A DNA stretch of 62,141 nucleotides from Bacteroidota bacterium (GCA_016845105.1 JAERTF010000148.1:1-62141), one strand, 5' to 3'; shown: positions 36,330 through 45,379, counted from the first letter of the stretch. Translations and numbers: made by a program. The notes: generated from the letters alone by a model not told the origin.

Positions 36330-38066
36330 ATGTCAGATTCAAGTGGTAATATGGGGATTTTTGGGAACCTCTCCGAAATTAAGCTAAATGAGCTTAGAAA
36401 AATAATCATAGGTTTAGACACTGAAGATCTTAAACGTCTTGCTCTTTTTGTTAATGATCCTGAAGCCTTTTCAGAAGAAATTAGCGAACTATTACCAAAT
36501 AGCATAAAAATAATGCTCGACAAGGGAAAGGTATCTTATACTGAATTAATTCCCCTTGTTGAAACCACCCTAAAAGATAGTATAAAAAGAAACCCATATA
36601 CTCTATCTGATATTTTATTCCCAGTTATGCTGCCAGCCATTAGAAAAGCTGTTGCAGAAGATATCAGAAATATGGTTAATTCACTTAACACAACGCTTGA
36701 GAATGGGTTTTCACCAAAACGAATTGGTTGGCGATTCAAAGCAATGTTTAGTGGTATGTCGTATGCTGAAATGGTATTATCACAGGCATATATTTATAGA
36801 GTTAAACAGGTTTTTCTTATACATAAAGAAACAGGACTATTGTTAAACAGCATTTCAGACAATGAAGATTCCGTAACCAAAGATGAGGATATGGTTTCAT
36901 CAATGCTAAGTGCCATAAAAGACTTTGTACAAGATTCCTTTAGTGTTGATGATAATAATGAGCTTAATACTATTCAGGTAGGTAAATTTAATATTTGGAT
37001 TGAACAGGGGCCCGGTGCAATATTAGCAGCAATAGTTGATGGTGATGCACCCTCTGGTTATCGCACTATCCTAAAAGAAACCATTGAGAAAATCCATTTA
37101 AAGCAAGCATATGACCTTGAAAAGTTTGATGGTGTCATCAAGGTTTTTGATAAAACCAAACCTTATTTGCAGAGCTGTATAATAAGTGAGCAGAAAGTAA
37201 AGAAAAAGAAAAAGCCACTTATATTAATAATACTATTAATTATATTATTTGGCTTAGGGGGATATTGGGCATACATATCAATTGATAGATCAATTAGAAT
37301 TAGCAATCTCGCAAGTGCCCTTAATGCAGAACCAGGAATATTGATCACAGACGATAATACGCACAAAGGAAAAACAATGTTCGAGGGATTACGAGATCCA
37401 TTAGCAGCTGACACATATGTACTAACGAATAAGATGAACGTCGACTCGACCGAAGTTGGTTATGAGTTAAAGCCCTACATATCACTTGAAGAATCAATGA
37501 TTCTAAAAAGAGCATACTCCATACTTAAGCCCCCTTCTACGGTTAGCCTTTATTTAAAAAATGGCATATTATATGCTTCTGGTGAAGTAAAAGAAGATTG
37601 GATTGCCTTTGCAAATAATAATTATCAATTAATAACAGGCATTACAGGTTTTGATATAATCTCATTAAATATTCTTACAAGCATCGAAAAAGTAGAGAGG
37701 GTTTGTTTAGCAATTGAACAGTTTTATTTTGTTTTTAAATACAATGTTTTTGAGCTTAGCAAGCAACAAAAAGTGAAGTTTGAAAGCCTTATAAATGAGG
37801 TTAATAATGTACTAGATTTTAATTTTGCTCAAGATTCTGTACCTGTAATTATTGTTACTGCTCACACAAGTCACGAAGGCAATTCTGAAGCAAATGAGAA
37901 AATAGCATTTGATCGTGCTCAACAATTCATAAACTTGATGATTGAGGCTGGTATCCCTATGGAAGTACTTGTTCCAAAAGCTGATTTTATTGAGGATCTT
38001 GAAGCAGAGTTCCCCGTTCGATCTGTTTCTTTCAAAGTGTTTTATTCAAAACCCGAAGATTTATGA
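36330..38066 (+). CDS. Transmembrane protein with cytoplasmic roadblock-like region and periplasmic BON/OmpA-like region
   Basis: A 578-residue protein with one membrane helix at about 296-316, preceded by KVKKKKK, which fixes the N-terminal half in the cytoplasm. Residues about 10-150 are helical. Residues about 155-260 (RVKQVFLIHKETGLLLNSIS; GKFNIWIEQGPGAILAAIVD; IEKIH) look like a roadblock/longin-type fold, the partner fold of Ras-like GTPases. Outside are LRDPLAAD (354-361), a BON-like segment (390-445) and an OmpA/MotB-like C-terminus (455-575) with VTAHTSHEGNSEANEKIAFD. The usual Asp of HTDxxG is Ser514, while Arg529 is kept. From memory, cyanobacterial OmpA-family proteins share this layout. 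Its last 4 nt overlap the GTPase gene. Confidence 0.8.
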   Translation: MSDSSGNMGIFGNLSEIKLNELRKIIIGLDTEDLKRLALFVNDPEAFSEEISELLPNSIKIMLDKGKVSYTELIPLVETTLKDSIKRNPYTLSDILFPVMLPAIRKAVAEDIRNMVNSLNTTLENGFSPKRIGWRFKAMFSGMSYAEMVLSQAYIYRVKQVFLIHKETGLLLNSISDNEDSVTKDEDMVSSMLSAIKDFVQDSFSVDDNNELNTIQVGKFNIWIEQGPGAILAAIVDGDAPSGYRTILKETIEKIHLKQAYDLEKFDGVIKVFDKTKPYLQSCIISEQKVKKKKKPLILIILLIILFGLGGYWAYISIDRSIRISNLASALNAEPGILITDDNTHKGKTMFEGLRDPLAADTYVLTNKMNVDSTEVGYELKPYISLEESMILKRAYSILKPPSTVSLYLKNGILYASGEVKEDWIAFANNNYQLITGITGFDIISLNILTSIEKVERVCLAIEQFYFVFKYNVFELSKQQKVKFESLINEVNNVLDFNFAQDSVPVIIVTAHTSHEGNSEANEKIAFDRAQQFINLMIEAGIPMEVLVPKADFIEDLEAEFPVRSVSFKVFYSKPEDL

Positions 38067-38560
38067 TTAAAAAGAAAATAATAATGTTGGGCTCGTTTGC
38101 TGTCGGAAAAACTAGCTTGGTTCAACGTTTTGTTAATAGTATCTTTTCTGAGAAGTACCAAACAACAATTGGGGTTAAAATAGATCAGAAAATTGTTGAT
38201 GTAGATGGTTCAGAGGTAAACTTGTTACTATGGGACATACACGGAGAAGATGATTATCAAAAAGTTAAACCTGCCTACATAATGGGGTCCTCAGGCTGTT
38301 TCATTGTAGTTGATGGTACACGTAAAGCTAGTTTAGAAATTGGATACGAACTAATCGAAATGGCAAAAAAAACAGCTCCCAATTCTGTTATTGTTGTCCT
38401 AATAAATAAATGCGATTTAAAAGATGAATGGGATATTACAAATGATGATATTGCTGGCTTAAGAAGTGCTGGATTCGAAGTTATTGAAACCAGTGCCAAA
38501 ACAAATTCAGCCATTGATACTGCTTTTTATACCATATCTAAGTTAATGCTAAATAAATAA
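38063..38560 (+). CDS. Ras/Rab-like small GTPase
   Basis: A 165-residue single-domain GTPase with all G motifs: G1 GSFAVGKT (10-17), G2 Thr in QTTIGVKI (33-40), G3 WDIHGED (57-63), G4 NKCD (115-118) and G5 TSAK (143-146). The residue matching Ras Gln61 is Glu62 (GED for GQE), so intrinsic hydrolysis may be slow or depend on a partner. It lacks a C-terminal prenylation cysteine, so recruitment to the membrane must come from a partner protein. The ATG overlaps the end of the OmpA-like gene (ATGA), implying coupled translation. It belongs to the prokaryotic Ras-like families of mostly unknown function, related in principle to MglA. Confidence 0.93.
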   Translation: MIKKKIIMLGSFAVGKTSLVQRFVNSIFSEKYQTTIGVKIDQKIVDVDGSEVNLLLWDIHGEDDYQKVKPAYIMGSSGCFIVVDGTRKASLEIGYELIEMAKKTAPNSVIVVLINKCDLKDEWDITNDDIAGLRSAGFEVIETSAKTNSAIDTAFYTISKLMLNK

Positions 38561-38563
38561 CCC

Positions 38564-40081
38564 ATGCTTAACGACTTACCAAAGGATATAATTGAATATC
38601 TCATAACAGAATTACCACCGTTTACTGGTGTCCTAATTATTAGAACTGATAGTGAAGGAAATATAATTGATCATCATGGCCCTCATAAAGAATATCTACG
38701 ACTAGTACCTAAAGTTGGAAAACTTATTCATGAGCATGTACCAGCATTATTCTCAATGGTGCCACCCTTGGTATCACCAATGGTTCTTCATAATATCCAG
38801 TCCAATACAGATGTATATGCTGACATACATATTGTTGAGGCGAACGAAGACGAATATTGGATATTTTTTGTTGACCAAAGTAATCAGGTTGCAGGTATTA
38901 GAGATATTATTCAGAAAATGAATGAAGAAAAATTCAGAGAAGAAACAAAGGTTTCTTTGCCTGAATCTTCAGAACCATATGAAGTATTCGAAGACTTGAT
39001 TTTAAATATTGAAAATGAATATACTGCAACTATTCATTCTAAAATTCCATCTTGGTTTAGTTCACTTGCTCCGAAATATTACTTAAATTCAGAAATAAAG
39101 TTTACTGAGATTTTTCCGTACTTGGAGGTGTTTATGTTTGAGGCCAATGATTTTTGGTCTAACAAAAAGGATGGTAAAATCGAATCAGGAATATGGTCAG
39201 AAACAATAAAAAAAGGTAAAGATATTGCATTAACAGCTTTTGCAATTTACAACAAGGGTAAGAAGTTTATGTTAATTCGGCCAATGGACGATGATATCGA
39301 TAAAGAGCAAATGGCCTTACAAATGGCCAGGGAGCAAAAACTAGCCTACGAGAAACTTGAAAAAACCGAAAGTAAACTTAAAACATTATTAGATTATAAG
39401 GATAAATTCGTGTCAATTGTTTCACATGATCTTAGATCACCTGTTGCAGCAGTGTTGGGCATAGCCGAATTATTGGTAAATGACAAAAATGAGCTAACAA
39501 AACTTGATGACTTTTATCAGGAAATGATTTTTAATATTCGTGAGGAAATGATTAGATTGTTGGACTATAATGATAAACTGTATCATTGGTCAAATCTTGA
39601 ATTAGGCAATTTTAAAGTTGTTAAAGAGAAAGCCAGTCTTCTTAAGATTATTGAGATTACCCATAGAACCGCTAGCAATAAGCTAGAAGAAAAGGGAATT
39701 AAATTTTCAACAAACCTTAAAACCGATATTACTATCGAAGTTGACCTATCATTATTCCAACAGGTGTTAAATAACCTTGTTTCAAATGCCATAAAATTCA
39801 CTCCCAAAAATGGTAATATTTTTGTTAGAGTAAAAGAAGATGATGACATAAGAATTTGCGTAGTAGATTCAGGAATTGGAATCCCCAAAGATATTAGCAA
39901 AAGTATATTTTCTGGATTCTCAAGAAAAAGCACAATGGGTACTGGTGGCGAGAAAGGCACAGGGCTTGGGTTAGGAATTGTAAAAAAAATAATTGATGCC
40001 CATGGTTTTACAATCAATGTGGAGTCAGAAATAGGTGCTGGATCCAAATTTATTATTACAATACCTGAAAAAGCTGGATAA
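38564..40081 (+). CDS. Soluble sensor histidine kinase of the GTPase cluster
   Basis: A 505-residue kinase without a membrane helix. Residues 1-120 form a PAS-like sensor (YLITELPPFTGVLIIRTDSE; DVYADIHIVEANEDEYWIFF). Residues about 140-240 are a second unassigned region (KIPSWFSSLAPKYYLNSEIK). A short coil (245-275) leads to the H-box FVSIVSHDLRSPVAAVLGIA with phospho-acceptor His288. The catalytic domain has N-box LVSNAIKFTPKNG, G1 DSGIGIP and G2 GTGLGLGIVKKIIDAHG. No response regulator is encoded nearby, so its partner is elsewhere. It starts 3 nt after the GTPase stop, so the two are certainly cotranscribed. Similar N-terminal regions occur beside such GTPases, which suggests the sensor reads GTPase or membrane-protein state. 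Confidence 0.9.
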   Translation: MLNDLPKDIIEYLITELPPFTGVLIIRTDSEGNIIDHHGPHKEYLRLVPKVGKLIHEHVPALFSMVPPLVSPMVLHNIQSNTDVYADIHIVEANEDEYWIFFVDQSNQVAGIRDIIQKMNEEKFREETKVSLPESSEPYEVFEDLILNIENEYTATIHSKIPSWFSSLAPKYYLNSEIKFTEIFPYLEVFMFEANDFWSNKKDGKIESGIWSETIKKGKDIALTAFAIYNKGKKFMLIRPMDDDIDKEQMALQMAREQKLAYEKLEKTESKLKTLLDYKDKFVSIVSHDLRSPVAAVLGIAELLVNDKNELTKLDDFYQEMIFNIREEMIRLLDYNDKLYHWSNLELGNFKVVKEKASLLKIIEITHRTASNKLEEKGIKFSTNLKTDITIEVDLSLFQQVLNNLVSNAIKFTPKNGNIFVRVKEDDDIRICVVDSGIGIPKDISKSIFSGFSRKSTMGTGGEKGTGLGLGIVKKIIDAHGFTINVESEIGAGSKFIITIPEKAG

Positions 40082-40088
40082 TACAATA

Positions 40089-41918
40089 CTATTTTCCTAA
40101 TAAACTCTTCAGTATATCTGTTCTTCCGAGTTTTTCTAAACTAGCTTTTATTCTATTTCTAAATTCGGGTTTATACCAAAAGAAGTAGATATGTTGTTTT
40201 TCCTTTTCACTTTTCGAACGTGCCACATAAACAGGCTTTAAATCATACGGATTTAGTCCTGTATAATACATAACTGTTGCGTTTGTCATAGGTGTTGGTG
40301 TAAAACCCTGGACTTGTTCTAATTGAAGCCCAGCAGCCTTTGTGTCTGCAGCAAGTTTAGCCATATCCTCTTCTTTACTTCCGGGATGACTAGAAATAAA
40401 ATACGGGATAATTTGCTGATTTAATCCAGCCTTTTGGGATATTGAATTAAACTTTTTCTTGAAAGAATCATACAACTCAAATGATGGCTTTCTCATTATT
40501 TTTAGCACATTATCCGAAGTATGTTCAGGAGCTATTTTTAATCTGCCACTTACATTTTTTGTGATCAATCTTTTCAAATAGCCATCGATGTCATCACCAC
40601 CTTTTACATTGCGTTCCTTCATCAACAAATCGTATCGTATACCACTACCTATATTTACTTTTTCTATTTCTGGAAGGGATTCCACTTTATCATAAAGCTC
40701 CATTAAAGGTTTATGTGATGTGTTTAAATTAAAACAAACCTTTGGAAAAATGCATGATGGTCGTCTGCATTTTTCACAAATACTACGGTCAACACCCTTC
40801 ATCTTATACATATTGGCAGAGGGTCCACCCAAGTCTGATAAACTACCTTTAAAATCTGGCAGCTGGCTTACTTTTTTTACTTCTTCAAGAATCGATTTTT
40901 CGGATCTGGAAGATACGAATTTGCCTTGATGTGCTGAAATAGTACAAAAACTGCAGCCCCCAAAACATCCTCGATGGATATTTACTGAGAACTTAATCAT
41001 TTCATAAGCAGGAATTGGATTTTTACTCTTATATTTAAAATGAGGCAAACGAGTGAAAGGAAGGTCATAAATCTTATCTATTTCCTTTTCCTCCAAAAAT
41101 GCATTTGCCGGATTAACCACCAAAAACTCATCATCAATATGCTGAACAAGTCTATTTGCATGTATCCGATTTGATTCAACTTCAATGGTTTTGAAATTTC
41201 TGGCAAATAATACTTTATCTGCTAAACAATCCTTATGCGAAAATAAAAAAATAGTTTCCCAATTTCTATTAACGGGAATTTCCATTTGAGATTTCACAAG
41301 AAAACCAGTTTGAGGAATAGTATTTAGCTTATTAAAGGGAACTCCTTTTTGAAGTAGACGCACAATTTCAACAATAGGTTTTTCACCCATCCCATATACC
41401 ATTAAATCAGCACCCGACTGCCATAACATACTCTTTTGAAGCTCATTTTTCCAATAATCATAATGAGTAAATCTACGCATAGAGGCTTCTACTCCTCCAA
41501 TTATTACGGGAGTTTCTGGAAAAAGATCCTTAAGTATTTTAGTGTAAACTATAGTTGGATAATCAGGACGAAACCCTGACTTATTACCTGGGGTATAAGC
41601 ATCATTTGACCTAAGCCGACGATTAGCTGTATAATGATTTACCATTGAATCCATTACTCCAGCCGAAACACCAAAAAATAAACGGGGTGTGCCAAGTTTC
41701 TTGAAATCCCTTAAATCATCTTTCCAATTGGGTTGAGGAACAATTGCTACCTTTAGTCCAAGATCCTCTAACACTCTTCCAATTACAGCCATTCCAAAAG
41801 ATGGATGATCAATGTATGCATCTCCAGTAAAGAGTATAACATCTAACTCATCCCATCCTCTTTCTTTTACTTCTTTTCTTGTTGTGGGTAGCCAGCTCTG
41901 TCTTGTTAGTTTTTCCAT
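40089..41918 (-). CDS. YgiQ-family radical SAM protein
   Basis: A 609-residue member of the YgiQ (UPF0313) family. The radical SAM cluster motif is HRGCFGGCSFC (CxxxCxxC), with GGVEASMRRFTHYDYW in the N-terminal cobalamin-binding-like domain and a C-terminal second Cys-containing segment (CEKCRRPSCIFPKVC). I start at ATG 41918 (MEKLTRQSWLPTTRKEVKER); the TTG at 41939 adds seven unlikely residues. The physiological substrate is unknown. It follows dapF by 28 nt on the same strand, so the two are probably cotranscribed. It is convergent with the histidine kinase gene (7-nt gap). Confidence 0.9.
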   Translation of the reverse strand: MEKLTRQSWLPTTRKEVKERGWDELDVILFTGDAYIDHPSFGMAVIGRVLEDLGLKVAIVPQPNWKDDLRDFKKLGTPRLFFGVSAGVMDSMVNHYTANRRLRSNDAYTPGNKSGFRPDYPTIVYTKILKDLFPETPVIIGGVEASMRRFTHYDYWKNELQKSMLWQSGADLMVYGMGEKPIVEIVRLLQKGVPFNKLNTIPQTGFLVKSQMEIPVNRNWETIFLFSHKDCLADKVLFARNFKTIEVESNRIHANRLVQHIDDEFLVVNPANAFLEEKEIDKIYDLPFTRLPHFKYKSKNPIPAYEMIKFSVNIHRGCFGGCSFCTISAHQGKFVSSRSEKSILEEVKKVSQLPDFKGSLSDLGGPSANMYKMKGVDRSICEKCRRPSCIFPKVCFNLNTSHKPLMELYDKVESLPEIEKVNIGSGIRYDLLMKERNVKGGDDIDGYLKRLITKNVSGRLKIAPEHTSDNVLKIMRKPSFELYDSFKKKFNSISQKAGLNQQIIPYFISSHPGSKEEDMAKLAADTKAAGLQLEQVQGFTPTPMTNATVMYYTGLNPYDLKPVYVARSKSEKEKQHIYFFWYKPEFRNRIKASLEKLGRTDILKSLLGK

Positions 41919-41946
41919 AGGATAAGTAGTAAAATGCAATTAAAAG

Positions 41947-42747
41947 CTACAATTCGATATTACCTGAGTAAACCAATACTGCAGGACCATAAAGCCAAAT
42001 ATCGTTAAATATATCAGTTCCATCAACTAATTTATGCTTAAAATCTACTTTAAAGAGTCCTCCTTTAGTATTAACATTGACAGCCTTATTACCTGATTCA
42101 CAAAAAGATGCTAAAGCTGATGCCGTTACACCTGTTCCACACGATAGAGTCTCGTCCTCAACGCCTCTTTCATAGGTCCTAACATAGATTCTGTTATTGG
42201 AAATACTAACGAAATTTACATTGGTCCCATTGGGCCCAAATTTATTGCTATATCGTATTTTGCGACCCTCCCTAACAACATTAATTTCATCTATGTTGTC
42301 TACAAACTGAACATAATGAGGTGATCCGGTATCAAGGAAATAGTACTCGCTATTCTTTTCAATTTTACTTACAGATGACAATTGTAGATTAACATTCCAT
42401 GTATCCTTACTATTTTCATCAACACTTACAACAGCCTTATGCTCTCCATCAAATGCATTAAATGTAGTTTTTTCGTTTATAAGACCCTTATATTCGGCAA
42501 AAGCAGATATGCATCGTCCGCCATTGCCACACATACTGCTTTTTTCTCCGTCAGAATTATAGTAACTCATCTCAAAATCAACTATATCAGAACCATTCAA
42601 TAATATTAAACCGTCAGCACCAATTCCTAAACGTCTGTCACATAGTTTCTGTATCTGGCTTGCTGATAGTTTATAGTTATTCGAGCTGTTATCCAGTAAA
42701 ATAAAATCGTTGCCGTTTCCATGAAATTTGAAAAATCGAATTTTCAT
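41947..42747 (-). CDS. dapF: Diaminopimelate epimerase
   Basis: A 266-residue enzyme converting LL- to meso-diaminopimelate in lysine and peptidoglycan synthesis. Both catalytic cysteines are present: CGNGGRCISAFAE and SCGTGVTASALAS. The opening KIRFFKFHGNGNDFILLD is diagnostic, and FGPNGTNVNFVSI matches the substrate-binding site. The ATG at 42745-42747 (MKIRFFKF) is chosen over one five codons upstream because it fits the family start. DapF is slightly shorter than the E. coli enzyme (274). It is transcribed divergently from htrA and is followed by the YgiQ-like gene. Confidence 0.95.
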   Translation of the reverse strand: MKIRFFKFHGNGNDFILLDNSSNNYKLSASQIQKLCDRRLGIGADGLILLNGSDIVDFEMSYYNSDGEKSSMCGNGGRCISAFAEYKGLINEKTTFNAFDGEHKAVVSVDENSKDTWNVNLQLSSVSKIEKNSEYYFLDTGSPHYVQFVDNIDEINVVREGRKIRYSNKFGPNGTNVNFVSISNNRIYVRTYERGVEDETLSCGTGVTASALASFCESGNKAVNVNTKGGLFKVDFKHKLVDGTDIFNDIWLYGPAVLVYSGNIEL

Positions 42748-42792
42748 AAAGATATTTAACATTAATTAACCTTACAAAAAAAATTTACGAAA

Positions 42793-42800
42793 TAAATTTG
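42793..42800 (+). promoter_or_regulatory. Putative -7 element for htrA
   Basis: TAAATTTG followed by C matches the consensus, with the start site expected near 42807 and a 16-nt leader to ATG 42823. No -33 TTG is found. Confidence 0.4.
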
Positions 42801-42822
42801 CGTTTGTAAAATACAAAAATAC

Positions 42823-44307
42823 ATGAGATATATGAAAACTACATCAACTATTAAAAGTATTCTTAGTGGGACAGTTGGAGCTTTACTCGTATTAATCGCA
42901 TTTATTATTTATAACGGTTACAAAGATGATACTTCAGCACGAACAGATATAAGACAAGAATATGAAGCTAAAAACGAGATTATACCTCCAATTCATAAAA
43001 CAAATAACACACCTCAACATGCAGTTGACCTAACGTTTGCAGCCGAGAAATCTATTGATGCTGTTGTACACATCAAAACTCAGATACTGGGTAGAAGCAA
43101 CTCATATGATGACTTTTTTGGTCAATTCAAAGAATACTTTCATCAATATCCGCAGCGTCAAAATAGCTATGTTGCATTTGGATCTGGAGTAATTATTTCA
43201 CCGGATGGATATATAGTAACCAATAATCATGTTATTGATGGTGCTGATAAAGTTTCAATTACATTTAATGATGAACGAGAAACAATTGCTGAAATAATCG
43301 GTGTTGACCCAAGTACTGATTTAGCATTGATAAAAGTTGAAGAAGAAGACTTGCCATTTTTAACATTTGGAAATTCTGATGATGTGAAAATTGGTGAATG
43401 GGTACTTGCTGTTGGAAATCCTTTTGATCTAAACTCCACCGTAACTGCAGGTATTGTTAGTGCAAAAGCACGTAATATTAACATATTGGGCGGTCAATCA
43501 TCAATCGAGTCATTTATACAAACAGATGCTGTTGTTAATAGAGGTAATAGTGGCGGAGCATTGGTAAATACCACAGGTGAACTTGTAGGCATAAACGCTG
43601 CAATTGCATCTCACACAGGTGTTTATGAAGGCTATTCATTTGCTATTCCTGTAAATATTGTAAGTAAAGTGGTGAATGATATAATGGAATATGGAGAAGC
43701 TCAAAGAGGTTATCTTGGTGTTCAGATCCAAGATATTAATGCTGAATTTGCCGAAGCGAATGACCTTGAAAATGTAAATGGAATTTATGTTGCTGCAGTG
43801 GTTGAGAATAGTGGAGCTAAAGATGCAGGCATTGCCCAAGGTGATATAATACTTTCAGTAAATGGTAAAAAAACCAATAGTCTATCCTCACTTCTTGGAT
43901 TAATTGGGCAATACAATCCAGGTACTGTTGTATCAGTTAAAGTTAATAGAGATAATCAAATTTTAGATTTTAAAGTTACTCTGAAAAATAAAAATGGGAC
44001 AACCTTAGCGATAAAATCCAGCGATTCATTCCATAATGAACTACTTGGTGCTGATTTGCAACAAATCACAACAGAGGAACAGAATATGCTAAATATTCCA
44101 AATGGGCTAAGAGTAAATAATATTGCCAATGGTATACTTGATAAAAGTGGTATTAATGATGGATTCATTATAACCGAGATAAATGGAGTAAAAGTTAATT
44201 CTCAGGATAACTTGCAATCAGCTTTAAGCAATACCAAAAGAAATATTATCAGATTAAAAGGTGTTTATCCAAATGGAGCCAGAGTATCATATGAATTTAT
44301 GCTCTGA
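42823..44307 (+). CDS. Periplasmic serine protease of the HtrA/DegQ type
   Basis: A 494-residue envelope quality-control protease. The N-terminus has a single helix (about 15-31), acting as a signal peptide or anchor. The trypsin-like domain carries the triad His136 (NNHVID), Asp166 (STDLALIKV) and Ser243 (GNSGGAL). Two PDZ domains follow, at about 285-385 (GYLGVQIQDI; AGIAQGDIILSVNGKK) and 395-490 (GINDGFIITEINGVKV). With two PDZ domains it matches DegP/DegQ. It degrades or refolds misfolded envelope proteins. An ATG at 42832 would give a shorter start and cannot be excluded. rpoD follows 74 nt later. Confidence 0.93.
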   Translation: MRYMKTTSTIKSILSGTVGALLVLIAFIIYNGYKDDTSARTDIRQEYEAKNEIIPPIHKTNNTPQHAVDLTFAAEKSIDAVVHIKTQILGRSNSYDDFFGQFKEYFHQYPQRQNSYVAFGSGVIISPDGYIVTNNHVIDGADKVSITFNDERETIAEIIGVDPSTDLALIKVEEEDLPFLTFGNSDDVKIGEWVLAVGNPFDLNSTVTAGIVSAKARNINILGGQSSIESFIQTDAVVNRGNSGGALVNTTGELVGINAAIASHTGVYEGYSFAIPVNIVSKVVNDIMEYGEAQRGYLGVQIQDINAEFAEANDLENVNGIYVAAVVENSGAKDAGIAQGDIILSVNGKKTNSLSSLLGLIGQYNPGTVVSVKVNRDNQILDFKVTLKNKNGTTLAIKSSDSFHNELLGADLQQITTEEQNMLNIPNGLRVNNIANGILDKSGINDGFIITEINGVKVNSQDNLQSALSNTKRNIIRLKGVYPNGARVSYEFML

Positions 44308-44313
44308 TTATTT

Positions 44314-44341
44314 GCAAGTTAGAAAATATTTCGTAACTTGC
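44314..44341 (+). promoter_or_regulatory. Hairpin between htrA and rpoD
   Basis: GCAAGTTA (44314-44321) and TAACTTGC (44334-44341) form a perfect 8-bp stem with a 12-nt loop, 6 nt past the htrA stop. The following sequence (ATGGCTCTTTTC) is a poor T-run. It could be a weak terminator or mRNA-stabilising structure. Confidence 0.5.
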
Positions 44342-44381
44342 ATGGCTCTTTTCAAAAACTATTGAAAATCCAACCCTCAAA

Positions 44382-45248
44382 ATGAGACAACTAAAAATAA
44401 CTAAATCGATAACAAATCGTAATACTGCCTCGCTTGATAAGTATTTGCAGGATATTGGAAGAGAGGGACTTATTACAGCTGAAGAGGAGGTAGAGTTAGC
44501 ACGCAGGATAAAAAATGGTGATAATATTGCATTGGAGAAACTCACAAAGGCAAATTTAAGATTTGTTGTTTCTGTATCTAAACAGTATCAAAATCAAGGA
44601 CTTAGCCTTCCGGATATGATTAATGAAGGTAACTTAGGTTTAATTAAGGCAGCCAAACGGTTCGATGAAACACGGGGCTTTAAGTTTATATCTTATGCTG
44701 TTTGGTGGATACGCCAATCTATTCTACAGGCCATAGCCGAACAATCACGTATTGTGCGACTTCCTCTTAATCAGGTAGGATCTTTAAACAAAATAAAAAA
44801 GGCTTCATCACATTTAGAACAACAATTGGAACGCCCACCATCGGAAAATGAAATAGCTGAAGAGTTGGAAGTTTCAAATCATAAAGTTAATTCTACATTG
44901 AAAATTGCTACTCGATATGTTTCAATGGATGCACCATTAACCAGCGATGAGGATACAAAATTTCTTGACTTTTTTGTGCCCAAGGATACCGAAGATACTG
45001 ATGAGTCGTTAATGAAGGAATCACTTGGAAATGAAATTCAAAGATCGTTGGCCACACTAAGCCACAAAGAGCGAGATATAATTAATATGTATTATGGGAT
45101 TGGTCGTAACTATAGCCTTACACTTGAAGAAATTGGTGCAAAATTTGACTTGACCAGAGAGCGTGTTCGACAAATAAAAGAAAAAGCAATACGTCGACTT
45201 CGTCATACTGCAAGAAGCCGCTTATTAAAAGCATACTTGGGACAATGA
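44382..45248 (+). CDS. rpoD: Primary sigma factor (short RpoD/SigA)
   Basis: A 288-residue sigma-70 factor, the short type of Bacteroidota primary sigma factors, which lack the long region 1.1 of E. coli RpoD. Region 1.2 is near the N-terminus ([20 protein letters not shown]). Region 2 follows ([35 protein letters not shown]). Region 3 is at about 130-185, and region 4.2 near the end ([20 protein letters not shown]). It directs transcription from the TTTG-N19-TAnnTTTG promoters seen in this window. The gene is followed by a terminator at 45280-45321. Confidence 0.95.
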   Translation: MRQLKITKSITNRNTASLDKYLQDIGREGLITAEEEVELARRIKNGDNIALEKLTKANLRFVVSVSKQYQNQGLSLPDMINEGNLGLIKAAKRFDETRGFKFISYAVWWIRQSILQAIAEQSRIVRLPLNQVGSLNKIKKASSHLEQQLERPPSENEIAEELEVSNHKVNSTLKIATRYVSMDAPLTSDEDTKFLDFFVPKDTEDTDESLMKESLGNEIQRSLATLSHKERDIINMYYGIGRNYSLTLEEIGAKFDLTRERVRQIKEKAIRRLRHTARSRLLKAYLGQ

Positions 45249-45279
45249 CCCACCAGAATATTTATTATTAAGAATGTGT

Positions 45280-45321
45280 AAAAAAGAAGATAGTTTTCGT
45301 TGATGACTATCTTCTTTTTTT
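45280..45321 (+). terminator. Intrinsic terminator after rpoD
   Basis: AAAAAAGAAGATAGT (45280-45294) pairs with ACTATCTTCTTTTTTT (45306-45321), a long AT-rich stem running into its own T-run. Confidence 0.88.
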
Positions 45322-45328
45322 ATTTTTG
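45300..45328 (+). promoter_or_regulatory. Possible promoter for gap, overlapping the rpoD terminator (TTG-N18-TATTTTTG)
   Basis: TTG (45300-45302) lies in the loop of the rpoD terminator and TATTTTTG followed by C (45321-45328) begins at the last T of its T-run, 18 nt apart. It would give a 45-nt leader before ATG 45380. Confidence 0.45.
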
Positions 45329-45379
45329 CAGGTACAGCTTAAGTATTATTCTCCTTATTAGTTATTTAAATAATGAACG

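Noticed and set aside
39583-40086. 167-codon minus-strand open frame
   Set aside because: Antisense to the kinase catalytic domain, which has all its motifs. No family match by eye.
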